This document shows positions 16,386-24,158 of a stretch of 35,230 nt of DNA, one piece after another. Source of the DNA: a virus; IMG/VR virus record IMGVR_UViG_3300037508_000213, positions 1-35,230 of that record. One strand, given 5' to 3'. The notes under the pieces are model-generated. The model did not search any database. It saw nothing but the letters and a program-made list of their open reading frames with translations, and was not told the DNA's origin. A program made the position numbers and the translations under genes. The stretch's first letter is position 1. Each line of letters starts with the position of its first letter.

Positions 16386-17102
16386 ATGCAAATGATAGAT
16401 GTATTAAAAAGACTGGCTGAACTAGACGCTCAAAATCCGCGTGTGAAAAGTGATGTACCTGTGTTGCCTAAACGAAAAGTTGCAGAATCACAAGTAGACG
16501 AATGTGGCATGATGGGAGCTATGACCCCAGAAATGCATATGCCATCACATCCACCTACACCTGCTACAATTAATATGACAGCAGGTAGTGCAGATGAGTT
16601 AGGCAACCTTTTAAAAGATATTGTCAGTCTAGCAGGGATGAAAACAGAACCTGCAATGGACATGCCAACACCAATGGCAGATATGCCTCCACCGGCTGAG
16701 CCAGAAATGGGACCCGATTCACCCTCTAGTCCAGCAGATACTATGCGTTCAGTTATTGACAAACTAAACCCAATGGATGGAGATGACCAAAATGGCGAAG
16801 AACCAGAAGGTCCTGAACAAGATGGTCAAGATGGTGTAACTAAGTCACATGGTGATGTAGACGATGATGGCGACCATGATATGGACGACCATGATGCTGA
16901 GAAAGAAAAGGCAGAGGAAGAATGGGATAATGCACCTAGCGATCCTAATAAGCCTCCCCCGTTCGATGCTAATAAAATGAGCAATCAAGATCCTGCAGGA
17001 CATCCTGGTGCAGGTGACAGAATGGACGGCGACCGTCCTAAGGCATTTGCCACATTTGAAGATCAACTTATGTGGGAATATAAAAAATTTATACAAGAAT
17101 AA
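16386..17102 (+). CDS. Acidic Pro/Met/Asp-rich protein, possible head core or scaffold component
   Basis: This 238-residue protein begins MQMIDVLKRLAELDAQNP and contains a short helix SADELGNLLKDIVSLAG (68-84). A low-complexity Pro/Met/Glu stretch follows, then an Asp-rich loop (GDVDDDGDHDMDDHD, residues 156-170) resembling calcium-binding DxDxDG repeats. It ends in a helix (FEDQLMWEYKKFIQE). Most of the chain is probably disordered. It lies 2 nt after the preceding gene and is closed by a terminator. Strong acidity and a short helical tail fit prohead core or scaffold proteins, but no homologous name can be assigned from sequence alone. Confidence 0.7.
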   Translation: MQMIDVLKRLAELDAQNPRVKSDVPVLPKRKVAESQVDECGMMGAMTPEMHMPSHPPTPATINMTAGSADELGNLLKDIVSLAGMKTEPAMDMPTPMADMPPPAEPEMGPDSPSSPADTMRSVIDKLNPMDGDDQNGEEPEGPEQDGQDGVTKSHGDVDDDGDHDMDDHDAEKEKAEEEWDNAPSDPNKPPPFDANKMSNQDPAGHPGAGDRMDGDRPKAFATFEDQLMWEYKKFIQE

Positions 17103-17122
17103 ACGTCCAGGGCATAGCCGTC

Positions 17123-17150
17123 AAATAGCCTCTTAGGAGGCTATTTTTTT
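17123..17150 (+). terminator. Rho-independent terminator upstream of large terminase
   Basis: AAATAGCCTC (17123-17132) pairs perfectly with GAGGCTATTT (17137-17146) over a TTAG loop, continuing into a T run to 17150. It ends the transcript that started at 13306. A late promoter for the terminase gene begins 2 nt later. Confidence 0.88.
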
Positions 17151-17151
17151 C

Positions 17152-17159
17152 AGTAAATA
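17152..17159 (+). promoter_or_regulatory. Late promoter (AGTAAATA) for large terminase, leaderless
   Basis: AGTAAATA ends 5 nt before the ATG at 17165, so the predicted first transcribed base is the A of that ATG. An out-of-frame ATG at 17161 lies before the predicted start. No Shine-Dalgarno site is present. Confidence 0.68.
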
Positions 17160-17164
17160 AATGT

Positions 17165-18754
17165 ATGGGATCAAAAAATATCGATAATAAGTTAGTAAAA
17201 GCAGCTCACAGTACGCTGAAATACACTAACGAACAAATAGAAGATTTATTAAAATGTACAGATAAAGCAACAGGCCCTCATTTTTTCTTAAATCATTTCT
17301 TTTATATTCAACATCCTGTTAAAGGTAAACTAAGATATGAAGCCTTTGATTACCAAAAACGTTTGGTAGACAGCTATCATCAACATAGATTCAATGTAAA
17401 TCTTTTACCTAGGCAAACAGGTAAAACTACCACAGCAGCAGGATATCTATTATGGTACGCTATGTTTGTACCAGACAGTACAATACTAGTAGCAGCACAC
17501 AAATATACTGGCGCACAGGAAATTATGCAGAGGATTAGATATGCTTACGAACTTTGCCCAGATCATATTCGCTGCGGAGTAACAAGTTATAATAAACAAA
17601 GTTTAGAATTCGATAATGGAAGTCGTATAGTGGCTCAAACAACTACAGAAACAACTGGTCGTGGTATGAGTTTATCACTATTATATGCTGATGAGTTTGC
17701 CTTCGTTGAACCAGGAATAGCTACAGAGTTTTGGACTTCTATTTCTCCTACCTTGGCCACAGGTGGTAAAGCGATTATAACATCTACCCCTAACTCAGAT
17801 GAAGATCAGTTTGCCTTAATATGGAAAGAGGCCAACATGAAGTTTGATGAGTTTGGCAATGAACAAATTCTAGGTAGAAACGGTTTCTTCCCATTTAGAG
17901 CACACTGGACTGAACATCCGGATAGAAATGAAAAATGGGCACATGAAGAACGCAGCAGAATCGGCGAAGAGAGATTTAGGCGAGAACATGATTGTGAGTT
18001 TTTAGTTTTTGATGAAACTTTGATTAGCAGTATTCGACTTGCAGAACTAGAAGGAACTGAGCCTATTATGAAAATGGGTCAAGCCAGGTGGTATAAAAAG
18101 ATTAATACTAAGTTCACTTATATTGTATCATTAGATCCTAGTCTAGGCACAGGTGGGGATTACGGTGCTATACAAATAATAGAGTTACCTAGTTTTGATC
18201 AAGTATGCGAGTGGCATCACAATCTTACGCCAATACAAGGACAGGTGCGAATATTACGAGATTTGTGTAACTTTATATCTGAAAAGTTTGCTAACCATGG
18301 TTTACCTCCTAATCTTTACTACAGTGTAGAAAATAATACAGTAGGGGAAGCTGCCCTGGTAGCAATAAGTGAAATAGGGGAAGAAAGCATACCTGGTCTT
18401 TTCCTAAGCGAACCTATCAAGAAAGGACATGTTAGAAGGTTTAGAAAAGGATTTAACACAACTCATAGCAGTAAAATATCTATTTGTGCCAAATTAAAAC
18501 ATTTAGTAGAAAGTAATAGAATGAAACTATGTTCTAAACCGCTTATATCCGAACTTAAAACTTATGTGGCTAAAGGAATAAGTTTCGAAGCTAAAGAGAC
18601 AGCTCATGACGATTTAGTTAGCTCTCTTTTACTTGCATTACGAATGGCTATGATGTTACAAGAATGGGATCCTGCCATTTATGATAAACTTAGAGAAGAA
18701 AGAGATGATGAATGGACAATGCCATTGCCCATTTATATGAATACATATAGCTAA
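17165..18754 (+). CDS. 17: Terminase large subunit, DNA packaging motor (T4 gp17-like)
   Basis: The protein is 529 residues (T4 610). The N-terminal ATPase has an adenine-binding FDYQKRLVDSYHQHR (61-75), Walker A PRQTGKTT (82-89), Walker B LLYADE (172-177) and coupling motif TSTPN (207-211). The C-terminal RNase H-like nuclease has acidic residues in VSLDPSLGTGGDYG (D324), SVENN (E389) and HDDLVSSLLLALR (D482/D483). It pumps DNA into the prohead through the portal and cuts the concatemer at headful. The start is fixed by the late promoter 5 nt upstream. It is preceded by a terminator and overlapped at its stop by the next gene's promoter. Confidence 0.95.
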   Translation: MGSKNIDNKLVKAAHSTLKYTNEQIEDLLKCTDKATGPHFFLNHFFYIQHPVKGKLRYEAFDYQKRLVDSYHQHRFNVNLLPRQTGKTTTAAGYLLWYAMFVPDSTILVAAHKYTGAQEIMQRIRYAYELCPDHIRCGVTSYNKQSLEFDNGSRIVAQTTTETTGRGMSLSLLYADEFAFVEPGIATEFWTSISPTLATGGKAIITSTPNSDEDQFALIWKEANMKFDEFGNEQILGRNGFFPFRAHWTEHPDRNEKWAHEERSRIGEERFRREHDCEFLVFDETLISSIRLAELEGTEPIMKMGQARWYKKINTKFTYIVSLDPSLGTGGDYGAIQIIELPSFDQVCEWHHNLTPIQGQVRILRDLCNFISEKFANHGLPPNLYYSVENNTVGEAALVAISEIGEESIPGLFLSEPIKKGHVRRFRKGFNTTHSSKISICAKLKHLVESNRMKLCSKPLISELKTYVAKGISFEAKETAHDDLVSSLLLALRMAMMLQEWDPAIYDKLREERDDEWTMPLPIYMNTYS

Positions 18755-18757
18755 ATA
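18750..18757 (+). promoter_or_regulatory. Late promoter (GCTAAATA), essentially leaderless
   Basis: GCTAAATA overlaps the terminase stop codon and ends 6 nt before the ATG at 18764, predicting a leader of about 1 nt. No ribosome-binding site precedes the ATG. Confidence 0.62.
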
Positions 18758-18763
18758 TAGTTT

Positions 18764-21064
18764 ATGAAAGCTATCCAAATAATCAGTCAAGATTTATTCG
18801 ACAAAGTTAGAAGTCGATTTAGTAATCTGGAAATGGGCGATGAAACTGGCGCAGTTACTATAGATCCATCTCAGGCAAGGTTTTATGATTTTGATTTTGT
18901 CAAAGAAGGTACAAACTTAGGTCGTGTCAGCATTAGTCTAGCAGATCCTGGAAGTCTTAAGATTTATTACAGTCAAGGTATTACAGAAGGTCAAGATGAT
19001 GTGGCTAAAAAGCTATGGTATTCATTTCTAAAAGAAATGCGTATGTTTGCCATGCGTAGATTGCTAAGATTTGACACTAGAGATATTAGTAAAAGTAATT
19101 TGGATAGAAACGATTTTCAACATTTAGCGGCTACTCAACCGCCGAAGGAAGATGAAATGGCATTACAAATGAATGAATCACGTTGGACACCAAAAAGTTC
19201 AAGAAAAACAAGTCGAGCAGTAAAAGGTACTACCGAAGTTATTGTTAGACATCATAACCCGGTAGATGAAACCTACGCAGGCGCTAGAAGCCAAAGAAAA
19301 AACATTAAGGCAATTTTTATACAAAACAAAGATGGAGAAAGATTTAAATATCCATTCATTCATCCCGCAGGCGCATTTGCAATGGCACAACATGTGGATC
19401 ACGGAGGAGTTCCTCATGATCCGGCAGGCAAAGCTATAATCAGAATGAGCGAGCAAATAGCTCAACTACAAGAATTTCAAAGAAAAGTACAACATCAAAC
19501 ATTGCACGATGACGCTACAGGAATTACAGAGAGGGCCGTAGGCCGTTTACACGAACTAAAGGCAATGATAGAGGCATTGAGTAAGCGTCATCATTATGAA
19601 TCATGGATAGCAGAATTTTCAGAACAAGCAGAACCTATGGTAAGTGAATTAGACCCTGTTACTATGGAAACCTACAGACAGGCATTCACTCAAACACAAT
19701 TCAACGAAGAACTTGCAAGTTTATTTCCACTAATACATAGTATTATGCAAGAAAAGGTTGATCTAGAAGACTATGTAGGTGAAGAGCTCAAAGGCAACCA
19801 AAAAGAATTAGATACAGATAACGACGATGATATAGATGCTAAAGACCTTGCTGCTTTACGCAAGTATAGGGCGGCAGGAGAAAGTATAGAAACATTCGAA
19901 GAATGGGCTACCTCTCTTGAAGAAGGCACACTTACAGACGATCAAATTAATGCTCTAAAACTAGAACTAGAAAATATGGCACAATCAGGGCAAAATCTAA
20001 ACTTTGAAACCGCATATGAGTTTTTTCAACAGTTTGGTATAGATGATCCCCAGTTAGAAAAAGATTTTAAATCACAGGCAGACTTAGATACAAGTGAAAA
20101 CCCATTAAAGACATTCAGAGACTGGGCAGCAGATGCATATCCCGAACTACTAGCACCTTTGAGTGCTGTATTACCAAAGGATGAAGCACCTGTAGAACCT
20201 GCACAAGAACCTGCACCTGCTCCCGCAGAACAACCAGCAGTCGAAAACGACGATCATCAATGGACTAATAATATGATGAGTAAAGTTAGTGAAGGACAAA
20301 ATATGGACGAAGTTTACCACCGTGTAGCAGAAATGGTTAAAAGTCGCTTTAACAAAGATAATCCAAATGTCGGTCCATTCAACGGTCAAGAAGGCATTCT
20401 TTTAGATGTAGAAAAAGAAATTAAAGAGAAATATGGCGAAGAAGTTGGGCATCATGCTAGAACTGTAGCTGAAAAATTTATGGAAAGATTAACACAAAAA
20501 TGGGCGGCTAAACATAAGCCTGCATTGATGGGTGAGAAAGGTATGTCTGAAGGAACTGGAGAAGCTATTTTATCAAAGATTGCCGCCAGTGGCGACGATG
20601 CCTATGATATGATATATGATGGATTGGTTGGTAAATTCGGTGAAGAGGCTAGGACCACACTACAAAACATGTATGACGAAATCGCCGTCAATTCTAGATT
20701 GCACCCAGACGATGACTTTGAGGAAATACAGAGTCGTATGCTTGATCGAATAGAACAAGGGTACGGTATGGCTGAACAACCAGATGAAGGCAATGCTTTC
20801 GGTATGCAGGCTAGGTATGCAGACAAAGGCGACAAGTTCAAAGTAGGCGATCAAGAATATATTAAGTCCGAAGATGACGCTGCCTTAGAAGCAATGAGTC
20901 GCCATGCTAAAGGTTGGGAAAAATATGGACAAGGCATGAAAGAATTAGCCAAGGCAGGTAAGGAAGGCGCTAGCGAAAAAGAGATGGACCGCTTACGTAA
21001 AAAACACAATAGGTATGATGAGGAAATAGAACTTATTCGTAAACTTTCAGGAATGGCAAAATAA
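18764..21064 (+). CDS. Large late protein with EF-hand/dockerin-like loop, unknown function
   Basis: This 766-residue protein has an N-terminal section (1-110) ending in a helix KLWYSFLKEMRMFAMRRLLRF, as seen in marine myophage virion proteins. A basic segment, SRKTSRAVKGTTEVIVRHHNP (148-166), precedes a conserved-looking IFIQNKDGERFKYPFIHPAGAFAMAQHVDHGG. Long helices follow (225-340), then a calcium-loop-like LDTDNDDDIDAKDLAALRKY (D350, D352, D354, D358, D361), a Pro/Ala linker (about 485-510) and a helical Glu-rich end. Late promoter at the start and terminator after the stop make it a single-gene late unit. An internal head or tail-associated protein is likely; the function is not recognised. 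Confidence 0.75.
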   Translation: MKAIQIISQDLFDKVRSRFSNLEMGDETGAVTIDPSQARFYDFDFVKEGTNLGRVSISLADPGSLKIYYSQGITEGQDDVAKKLWYSFLKEMRMFAMRRLLRFDTRDISKSNLDRNDFQHLAATQPPKEDEMALQMNESRWTPKSSRKTSRAVKGTTEVIVRHHNPVDETYAGARSQRKNIKAIFIQNKDGERFKYPFIHPAGAFAMAQHVDHGGVPHDPAGKAIIRMSEQIAQLQEFQRKVQHQTLHDDATGITERAVGRLHELKAMIEALSKRHHYESWIAEFSEQAEPMVSELDPVTMETYRQAFTQTQFNEELASLFPLIHSIMQEKVDLEDYVGEELKGNQKELDTDNDDDIDAKDLAALRKYRAAGESIETFEEWATSLEEGTLTDDQINALKLELENMAQSGQNLNFETAYEFFQQFGIDDPQLEKDFKSQADLDTSENPLKTFRDWAADAYPELLAPLSAVLPKDEAPVEPAQEPAPAPAEQPAVENDDHQWTNNMMSKVSEGQNMDEVYHRVAEMVKSRFNKDNPNVGPFNGQEGILLDVEKEIKEKYGEEVGHHARTVAEKFMERLTQKWAAKHKPALMGEKGMSEGTGEAILSKIAASGDDAYDMIYDGLVGKFGEEARTTLQNMYDEIAVNSRLHPDDDFEEIQSRMLDRIEQGYGMAEQPDEGNAFGMQARYADKGDKFKVGDQEYIKSEDDAALEAMSRHAKGWEKYGQGMKELAKAGKEGASEKEMDRLRKKHNRYDEEIELIRKLSGMAK

Positions 21065-21088
21065 TATATATTATAGCACTGAAAATAT

Positions 21089-21117
21089 TTGACATACTAA
21101 ATAAGACTGTGTATAGT
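21089..21117 (+). promoter_or_regulatory. Sigma-70-type promoter of the SSB/recombination operon
   Basis: TTGACA (21089-21094), a 17-nt spacer and TATAGT (21112-21117) form a near-consensus promoter. The expected start is near 21124, giving a leader of about 75 nt with AAGGAG at 21185-21190 before the SSB ATG. The -10 hexamer lies inside the left arm and loop of a terminator hairpin. The ACTAAATA in the spacer is probably coincidental. The long leader could host autogenous control, as known for T4 gp32, but no structure was demonstrated. Confidence 0.82.
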
Positions 21118-21143
21118 TAACTCTATGCACAGTTTTTCTTTTT
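21107..21143 (+). terminator. Rho-independent terminator overlapping the SSB promoter
   Basis: CTGTGTATAG (21107-21116) pairs with CTATGCACAG (21123-21132), with one G-T type mismatch, across a 6-nt loop and runs into TTTTTCTTTTT. It ends the transcript of the 766-residue late protein. A transcript started by the embedded early promoter begins inside the right arm and cannot form the hairpin. Confidence 0.75.
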
Positions 21144-21198
21144 ATCAGTTGGTAGAAAGAAAGAGGCATTTTAAGGCACATTATAAGGAGAAAACATT

Positions 21199-22164
21199 AT
21201 GGCCACTTTAGCAGAAATTCGCGCCAAACTTCAACAGAGCGCACAAAGTCAAATCACTTCCGGTGACAACGCAATTTATCCACATTGGAATATCGCAGAA
21301 GGAACTACTGCAACAGTAAGATTTCTTCCAGACGGAGATTCAAATAACACGTTTTTCTGGCTTGAAAGGGCCATGATCAAACTTCCCTTTGCAGGTGTCA
21401 AAGGTGAAACTAATTCTAAGCCCGTGACTGTGCAAGTCCCATGTATGGAAATGTGGGGCGATGCTTGCCCTATTCTTACAGAAGTACGCCCTTGGTTCAA
21501 GGATAAATCACTTGAAGAAATGGGTCGCAAATACTGGAAGAAAAAATCTTATCTATTCCAAGGTTTTGTTGTTGATAGTAAACTACAGGAAGATAAAGTT
21601 CCAGAAAATCCTATCCGTAGATTTATCATTGGCAGTCAGATTTTTAACATTGTTAAAAATGCGTTGATGGACAGTGAGATTGAAGAACTACCAACAGACT
21701 ATGTACGAGGCCTAGACTTCAAGGTTACAAAGACTTCAAAAGGCGGTTACGCTGATTATTCAACCAGTAACTGGGCTCGTCGTGAACGTGCTCTCAGTGC
21801 AGAAGAAAAGGCAGCTATTGATCAATATGGTCTGTTTAAACTAAGTGACTTTTTACCCAAAAAGCCAGGTGAAGTTGAACTCAAAGTTATCAAAGAAATG
21901 TTCGAAGCATCAGTAGATGGTGAAGCATTTGATATGGATCGTTGGGGTCAATATTACAAACCAGCTGGTATGGGCGGAAGCGGTAGTGCTACTGGAGAAA
22001 CTACTAAGGCACCGGCTAAAGCAGCCCCGGCTCCAGTCGCAGAATCTACAGAGGAAGATGCTCCATTTGAACCCGACACAGCTACACCACGTGCAGAAGC
22101 AAGTGATGCAGGTAGTCGTGCCGCAGACATTATAGCAATGATCCGTAAACGCAACCAACAATAA
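21199..22164 (+). CDS. 32: Single-stranded DNA-binding protein (T4 gp32-like)
   Basis: The protein is 321 residues (T4 301). The N-terminus (LAEIRAKLQQS) matches the basic cooperativity region. The core has TATVRFLPDGD, FFWLERAMIKLPFAG, PCMEMWGDACPI, RKYWKKKSYLFQGFVV and RRFIIGSQIFNIV, as in marine T4-like gp32. Only two cysteines occur in the region where T4 gp32 has its zinc site, so the T4-type zinc subdomain is absent or altered. The C-terminus is an Ala/Pro-rich linker followed by an acidic stretch (ESTEEDAPFEPD) and a final helix, the partner-recruiting tail. It coats ssDNA during replication and recombination. First gene of the early operon, with AAGGAG upstream. Confidence 0.9.
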   Translation: MATLAEIRAKLQQSAQSQITSGDNAIYPHWNIAEGTTATVRFLPDGDSNNTFFWLERAMIKLPFAGVKGETNSKPVTVQVPCMEMWGDACPILTEVRPWFKDKSLEEMGRKYWKKKSYLFQGFVVDSKLQEDKVPENPIRRFIIGSQIFNIVKNALMDSEIEELPTDYVRGLDFKVTKTSKGGYADYSTSNWARRERALSAEEKAAIDQYGLFKLSDFLPKKPGEVELKVIKEMFEASVDGEAFDMDRWGQYYKPAGMGGSGSATGETTKAPAKAAPAPVAESTEEDAPFEPDTATPRAEASDAGSRAADIIAMIRKRNQQ

Positions 22165-22179
22165 TAGGAGGTTGTTTAT

Positions 22180-22389
22180 ATGGCTAAAGCTATTAAAATT
22201 AATGAGAGCTTTTCTCTGAATTTTTCCAGCAGAGAAGATCAATCAGGTGATTCAGTTATGGACTGTAATATCAACTTTGATAATCCTAAAGATGATTCTA
22301 CTTTAATACATAGACTTAATACTTGGTTGAAAGCTATTGGAAGATCGGAAATAGAAGTAGTATCAAAAGAAGTTAACACAGGAACTTAA
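22180..22389 (+). CDS. Small unknown protein in recombination operon
   Basis: This 69-residue protein has a strong AGGAGG site 15 nt after the SSB stop codon, favouring real translation. Its N-terminal half looks beta-rich (KINESFSLNFSSREDQSGDSVMDCNINFD), and the C-terminal half is a helix (DSTLIHRLNTWLKAIGRSEIEVV). It stands between SSB and UvsX, so a replication or recombination accessory role is likely. I do not recognise the family. Confidence 0.72.
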   Translation: MAKAIKINESFSLNFSSREDQSGDSVMDCNINFDNPKDDSTLIHRLNTWLKAIGRSEIEVVSKEVNTGT

Positions 22390-22390
22390 T

Positions 22391-23449
22391 ATGGCAAAAG
22401 CGTTTGATATTTCAAAGTTTAGAAAGTCAATCACTAAATCCATTGATGGTTTAGGTATTGGCTTCAATGATCCTACAGACTGGATCTCCACAGGTAACTA
22501 TGCACTAAACTATCTTATTTCAGGGGACTTCTTCAAAGGAGTTCCTCTAGGTAAGGTAACTGTGTTTGCAGGTGAATCTGGTGCAGGTAAATCATATATC
22601 TGCTCCGGTAACATCATAAGGCACGCTCAAAGTCAAGGTATATTCTGTATTCTTATTGATTCAGAAAATGCTCTTGACGAAGCATGGTTACATGCCTTGG
22701 GCGTAGATACTGATGAAAATAAACTCTTAAAACTTAATATGGCCATGATAGATGATGTGGCTAAAACGATTAATGAGTTTATGAAAGAATACAAAGCAAT
22801 GCCTGTGGAAGATCGTCCTAAGGTATTATTTGTTATTGACAGTCTTGGTATGTTATTAACTCCTACAGATATTAATCAGTTTGAAGCAGGTGATCTTAAA
22901 GGTGACATGGGTCGTAAGCCTAAAGCACTGACAGCACTTGTTCGTAACTGTGTTAATATGTTTGGCAGTTACAATGTAGGCTTGGTATGTACTAATCATA
23001 CCTATGCCAGCCAAGATATGTTCGATCCTGATGACAAGATAAGTGGCGGGCAAGGCTTTATCTATGCGTCATCAATAGTAGTTGCCATGAAAAAACTAAA
23101 ATTAAAAGAAGATGAAGATGGCAACAAGGTAAGCGATGTACTGGGCATTCGTTCAGCATGTAAGGTAATGAAAACTCGTTATGCCAAACCGTTTGAATCG
23201 GTACAGGTCAAGATTCCATATTCAACAGGTATGAGTCCTAGTTCAGGTCTTGTAGACATGTTTGAAAAGATGGGTGTATTGACAAAAAGCGGAAATAAGC
23301 TACAATATATAAGTAAGAAGACTGGTGAGATCGTAGCTGAATTCCGTAAAAACTGGACCGAAGATAAACTTCTTAAAATAATGGCAGAATGGGATAATTC
23401 ATTGCCAATCTCTCCAGTAGAAACCGTTGAGGATACTGAGGAAGCATAA
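22391..23449 (+). CDS. uvsX: UvsX, RecA-like recombinase
   Basis: The protein is 352 residues. It has Walker A GESGAGKS (61-68), an ESEN-like IDSENALDE (89-98) and Walker B VLFVIDSLGM (145-154). After an acidic DNA-loop region with GDMGRKPKALTALVRNCVN come TNHTYAS and ISGGQGFIYASSIVVAMKK. It forms the presynaptic filament on ssDNA for strand exchange and recombination-dependent replication, with gp32 and UvsY encoded on either side. It lies 1 nt after the small upstream gene, and its TAA overlaps the next ATG (TAATG). Confidence 0.94.
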   Translation: MAKAFDISKFRKSITKSIDGLGIGFNDPTDWISTGNYALNYLISGDFFKGVPLGKVTVFAGESGAGKSYICSGNIIRHAQSQGIFCILIDSENALDEAWLHALGVDTDENKLLKLNMAMIDDVAKTINEFMKEYKAMPVEDRPKVLFVIDSLGMLLTPTDINQFEAGDLKGDMGRKPKALTALVRNCVNMFGSYNVGLVCTNHTYASQDMFDPDDKISGGQGFIYASSIVVAMKKLKLKEDEDGNKVSDVLGIRSACKVMKTRYAKPFESVQVKIPYSTGMSPSSGLVDMFEKMGVLTKSGNKLQYISKKTGEIVAEFRKNWTEDKLLKIMAEWDNSLPISPVETVEDTEEA

Positions 23450-23703
23450 TGGACGAAGAACTTATTATTGAAGTTTGGGAAATCTTTAGAGATCATGTCC
23501 CTGAAAAAACTAGAGCAGCGGCAGCAGAACAATTTATTGACTTTTTAGTAGATAAAGACACTGATACCAATGTGCTAGAAGGACTTAAGGGATATGATCC
23601 TCATCTAGACGACGCTATTGACCTAGTAATGGGTGATGAAGAAGAAGCAGATGAGGATTACGAAGATGATTGGGGCGAAGAGGAAGACGACGAGGAATAT
23701 TGA
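23449..23703 (+). CDS. Small protein with very acidic C-terminus, unknown
   Basis: This 84-residue protein has an N-terminal helical domain (LIIEVWEIFRDHVPEKTRAAAAEQFIDFLVDK), followed by GYDPHLDDAIDLVMGD. The tail is made almost entirely of Asp and Glu (last 24 residues). The tail resembles the acidic partner-docking ends of SSBs or DNA mimics. It overlaps UvsX (TAATG) and UvsY (TGATG), so its dosage is tied to theirs. A recombination accessory protein is inferred; no family is recognised. Confidence 0.75.
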   Translation: MDEELIIEVWEIFRDHVPEKTRAAAAEQFIDFLVDKDTDTNVLEGLKGYDPHLDDAIDLVMGDEEEADEDYEDDWGEEEDDEEY

Positions 23704-24158
23704 TGTCCTGGTATGCTAAAGTCTCACAAGACATAGCTAATCTTCCCAACTGCCTTAATCACTTTTACACAGAAATCGAACAAGCACGAAAAGAGGTCAA
23801 GATCTACGGCAACGTAGAGAAGGCCTCTGCTTCGTTACCTGGTATTGTTGAACAAAGATTTAATCAGTTGCAGGAAATAGAAGCTATTCTCGAATATCTT
23901 AACATCGAACTTAGACGTATTAGGTCTAAGGCGTTCAAAAAATATTTAGAAAACTATCAACGAGCTCTTAGCTCAAGAGATTGTGAAAAATATGTTGAAG
24001 GCGAGGCAGATGTGGTAGATATGGAGAAAATTATCAACGAGTTTGCCATGCTACGCAACCAATGGCTAGGCATTGTTAAGGCACTGGACGTTAAACAGTG
24101 GCAACTTAGTAATATTATCAAGTTACGATCCGCGGGTTTAGAGGATATTACACTATAA
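23703..24158 (+). CDS. uvsY: UvsY-like recombination mediator
   Basis: The protein is 151 residues from the ATG at 23703 (T4 UvsY 137). It is helical and basic, with VEQRFNQLQEIEAILEYLNIELRRIRSKAFKKYLENYQRALSSRDCEKYVEGEADVVDMEKIIN, then WLGIVKALDVKQWQLSNIIKLR. T4 UvsY has the same plan ('ARLDYYSGRG...DRYEKSE...WGILLDFCSGALDAIKSRGF'). It loads UvsX on gp32-coated DNA. The start at 23703 overlaps the upstream stop (TGATG); the longer frame from 23670 would translate the acidic gene's end in another frame and gives an implausible MGRRGRRRG leader. Position between UvsX and UvsW supports the call. Confidence 0.78.
   Translation: MSWYAKVSQDIANLPNCLNHFYTEIEQARKEVKIYGNVEKASASLPGIVEQRFNQLQEIEAILEYLNIELRRIRSKAFKKYLENYQRALSSRDCEKYVEGEADVVDMEKIINEFAMLRNQWLGIVKALDVKQWQLSNIIKLRSAGLEDITL

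Noticed and set aside
21096-21103. ACTAAATA in the SSB promoter spacer as a late promoter
   Set aside because: About 96 nt from the ATG and inside a good sigma-70 promoter and terminator; no late-type context.
21421-21480. T4-type zinc finger in the SSB
   Set aside because: Only two cysteines are present in the region, without the His-Cys3 arrangement of T4 gp32.
23670-23702. Upstream ATG for UvsY giving an MGRRGRRRG leader
   Set aside because: The Arg-rich leader is the acidic gene's end read out of frame; the ATG at 23703 overlaps the upstream stop as usual in this operon.
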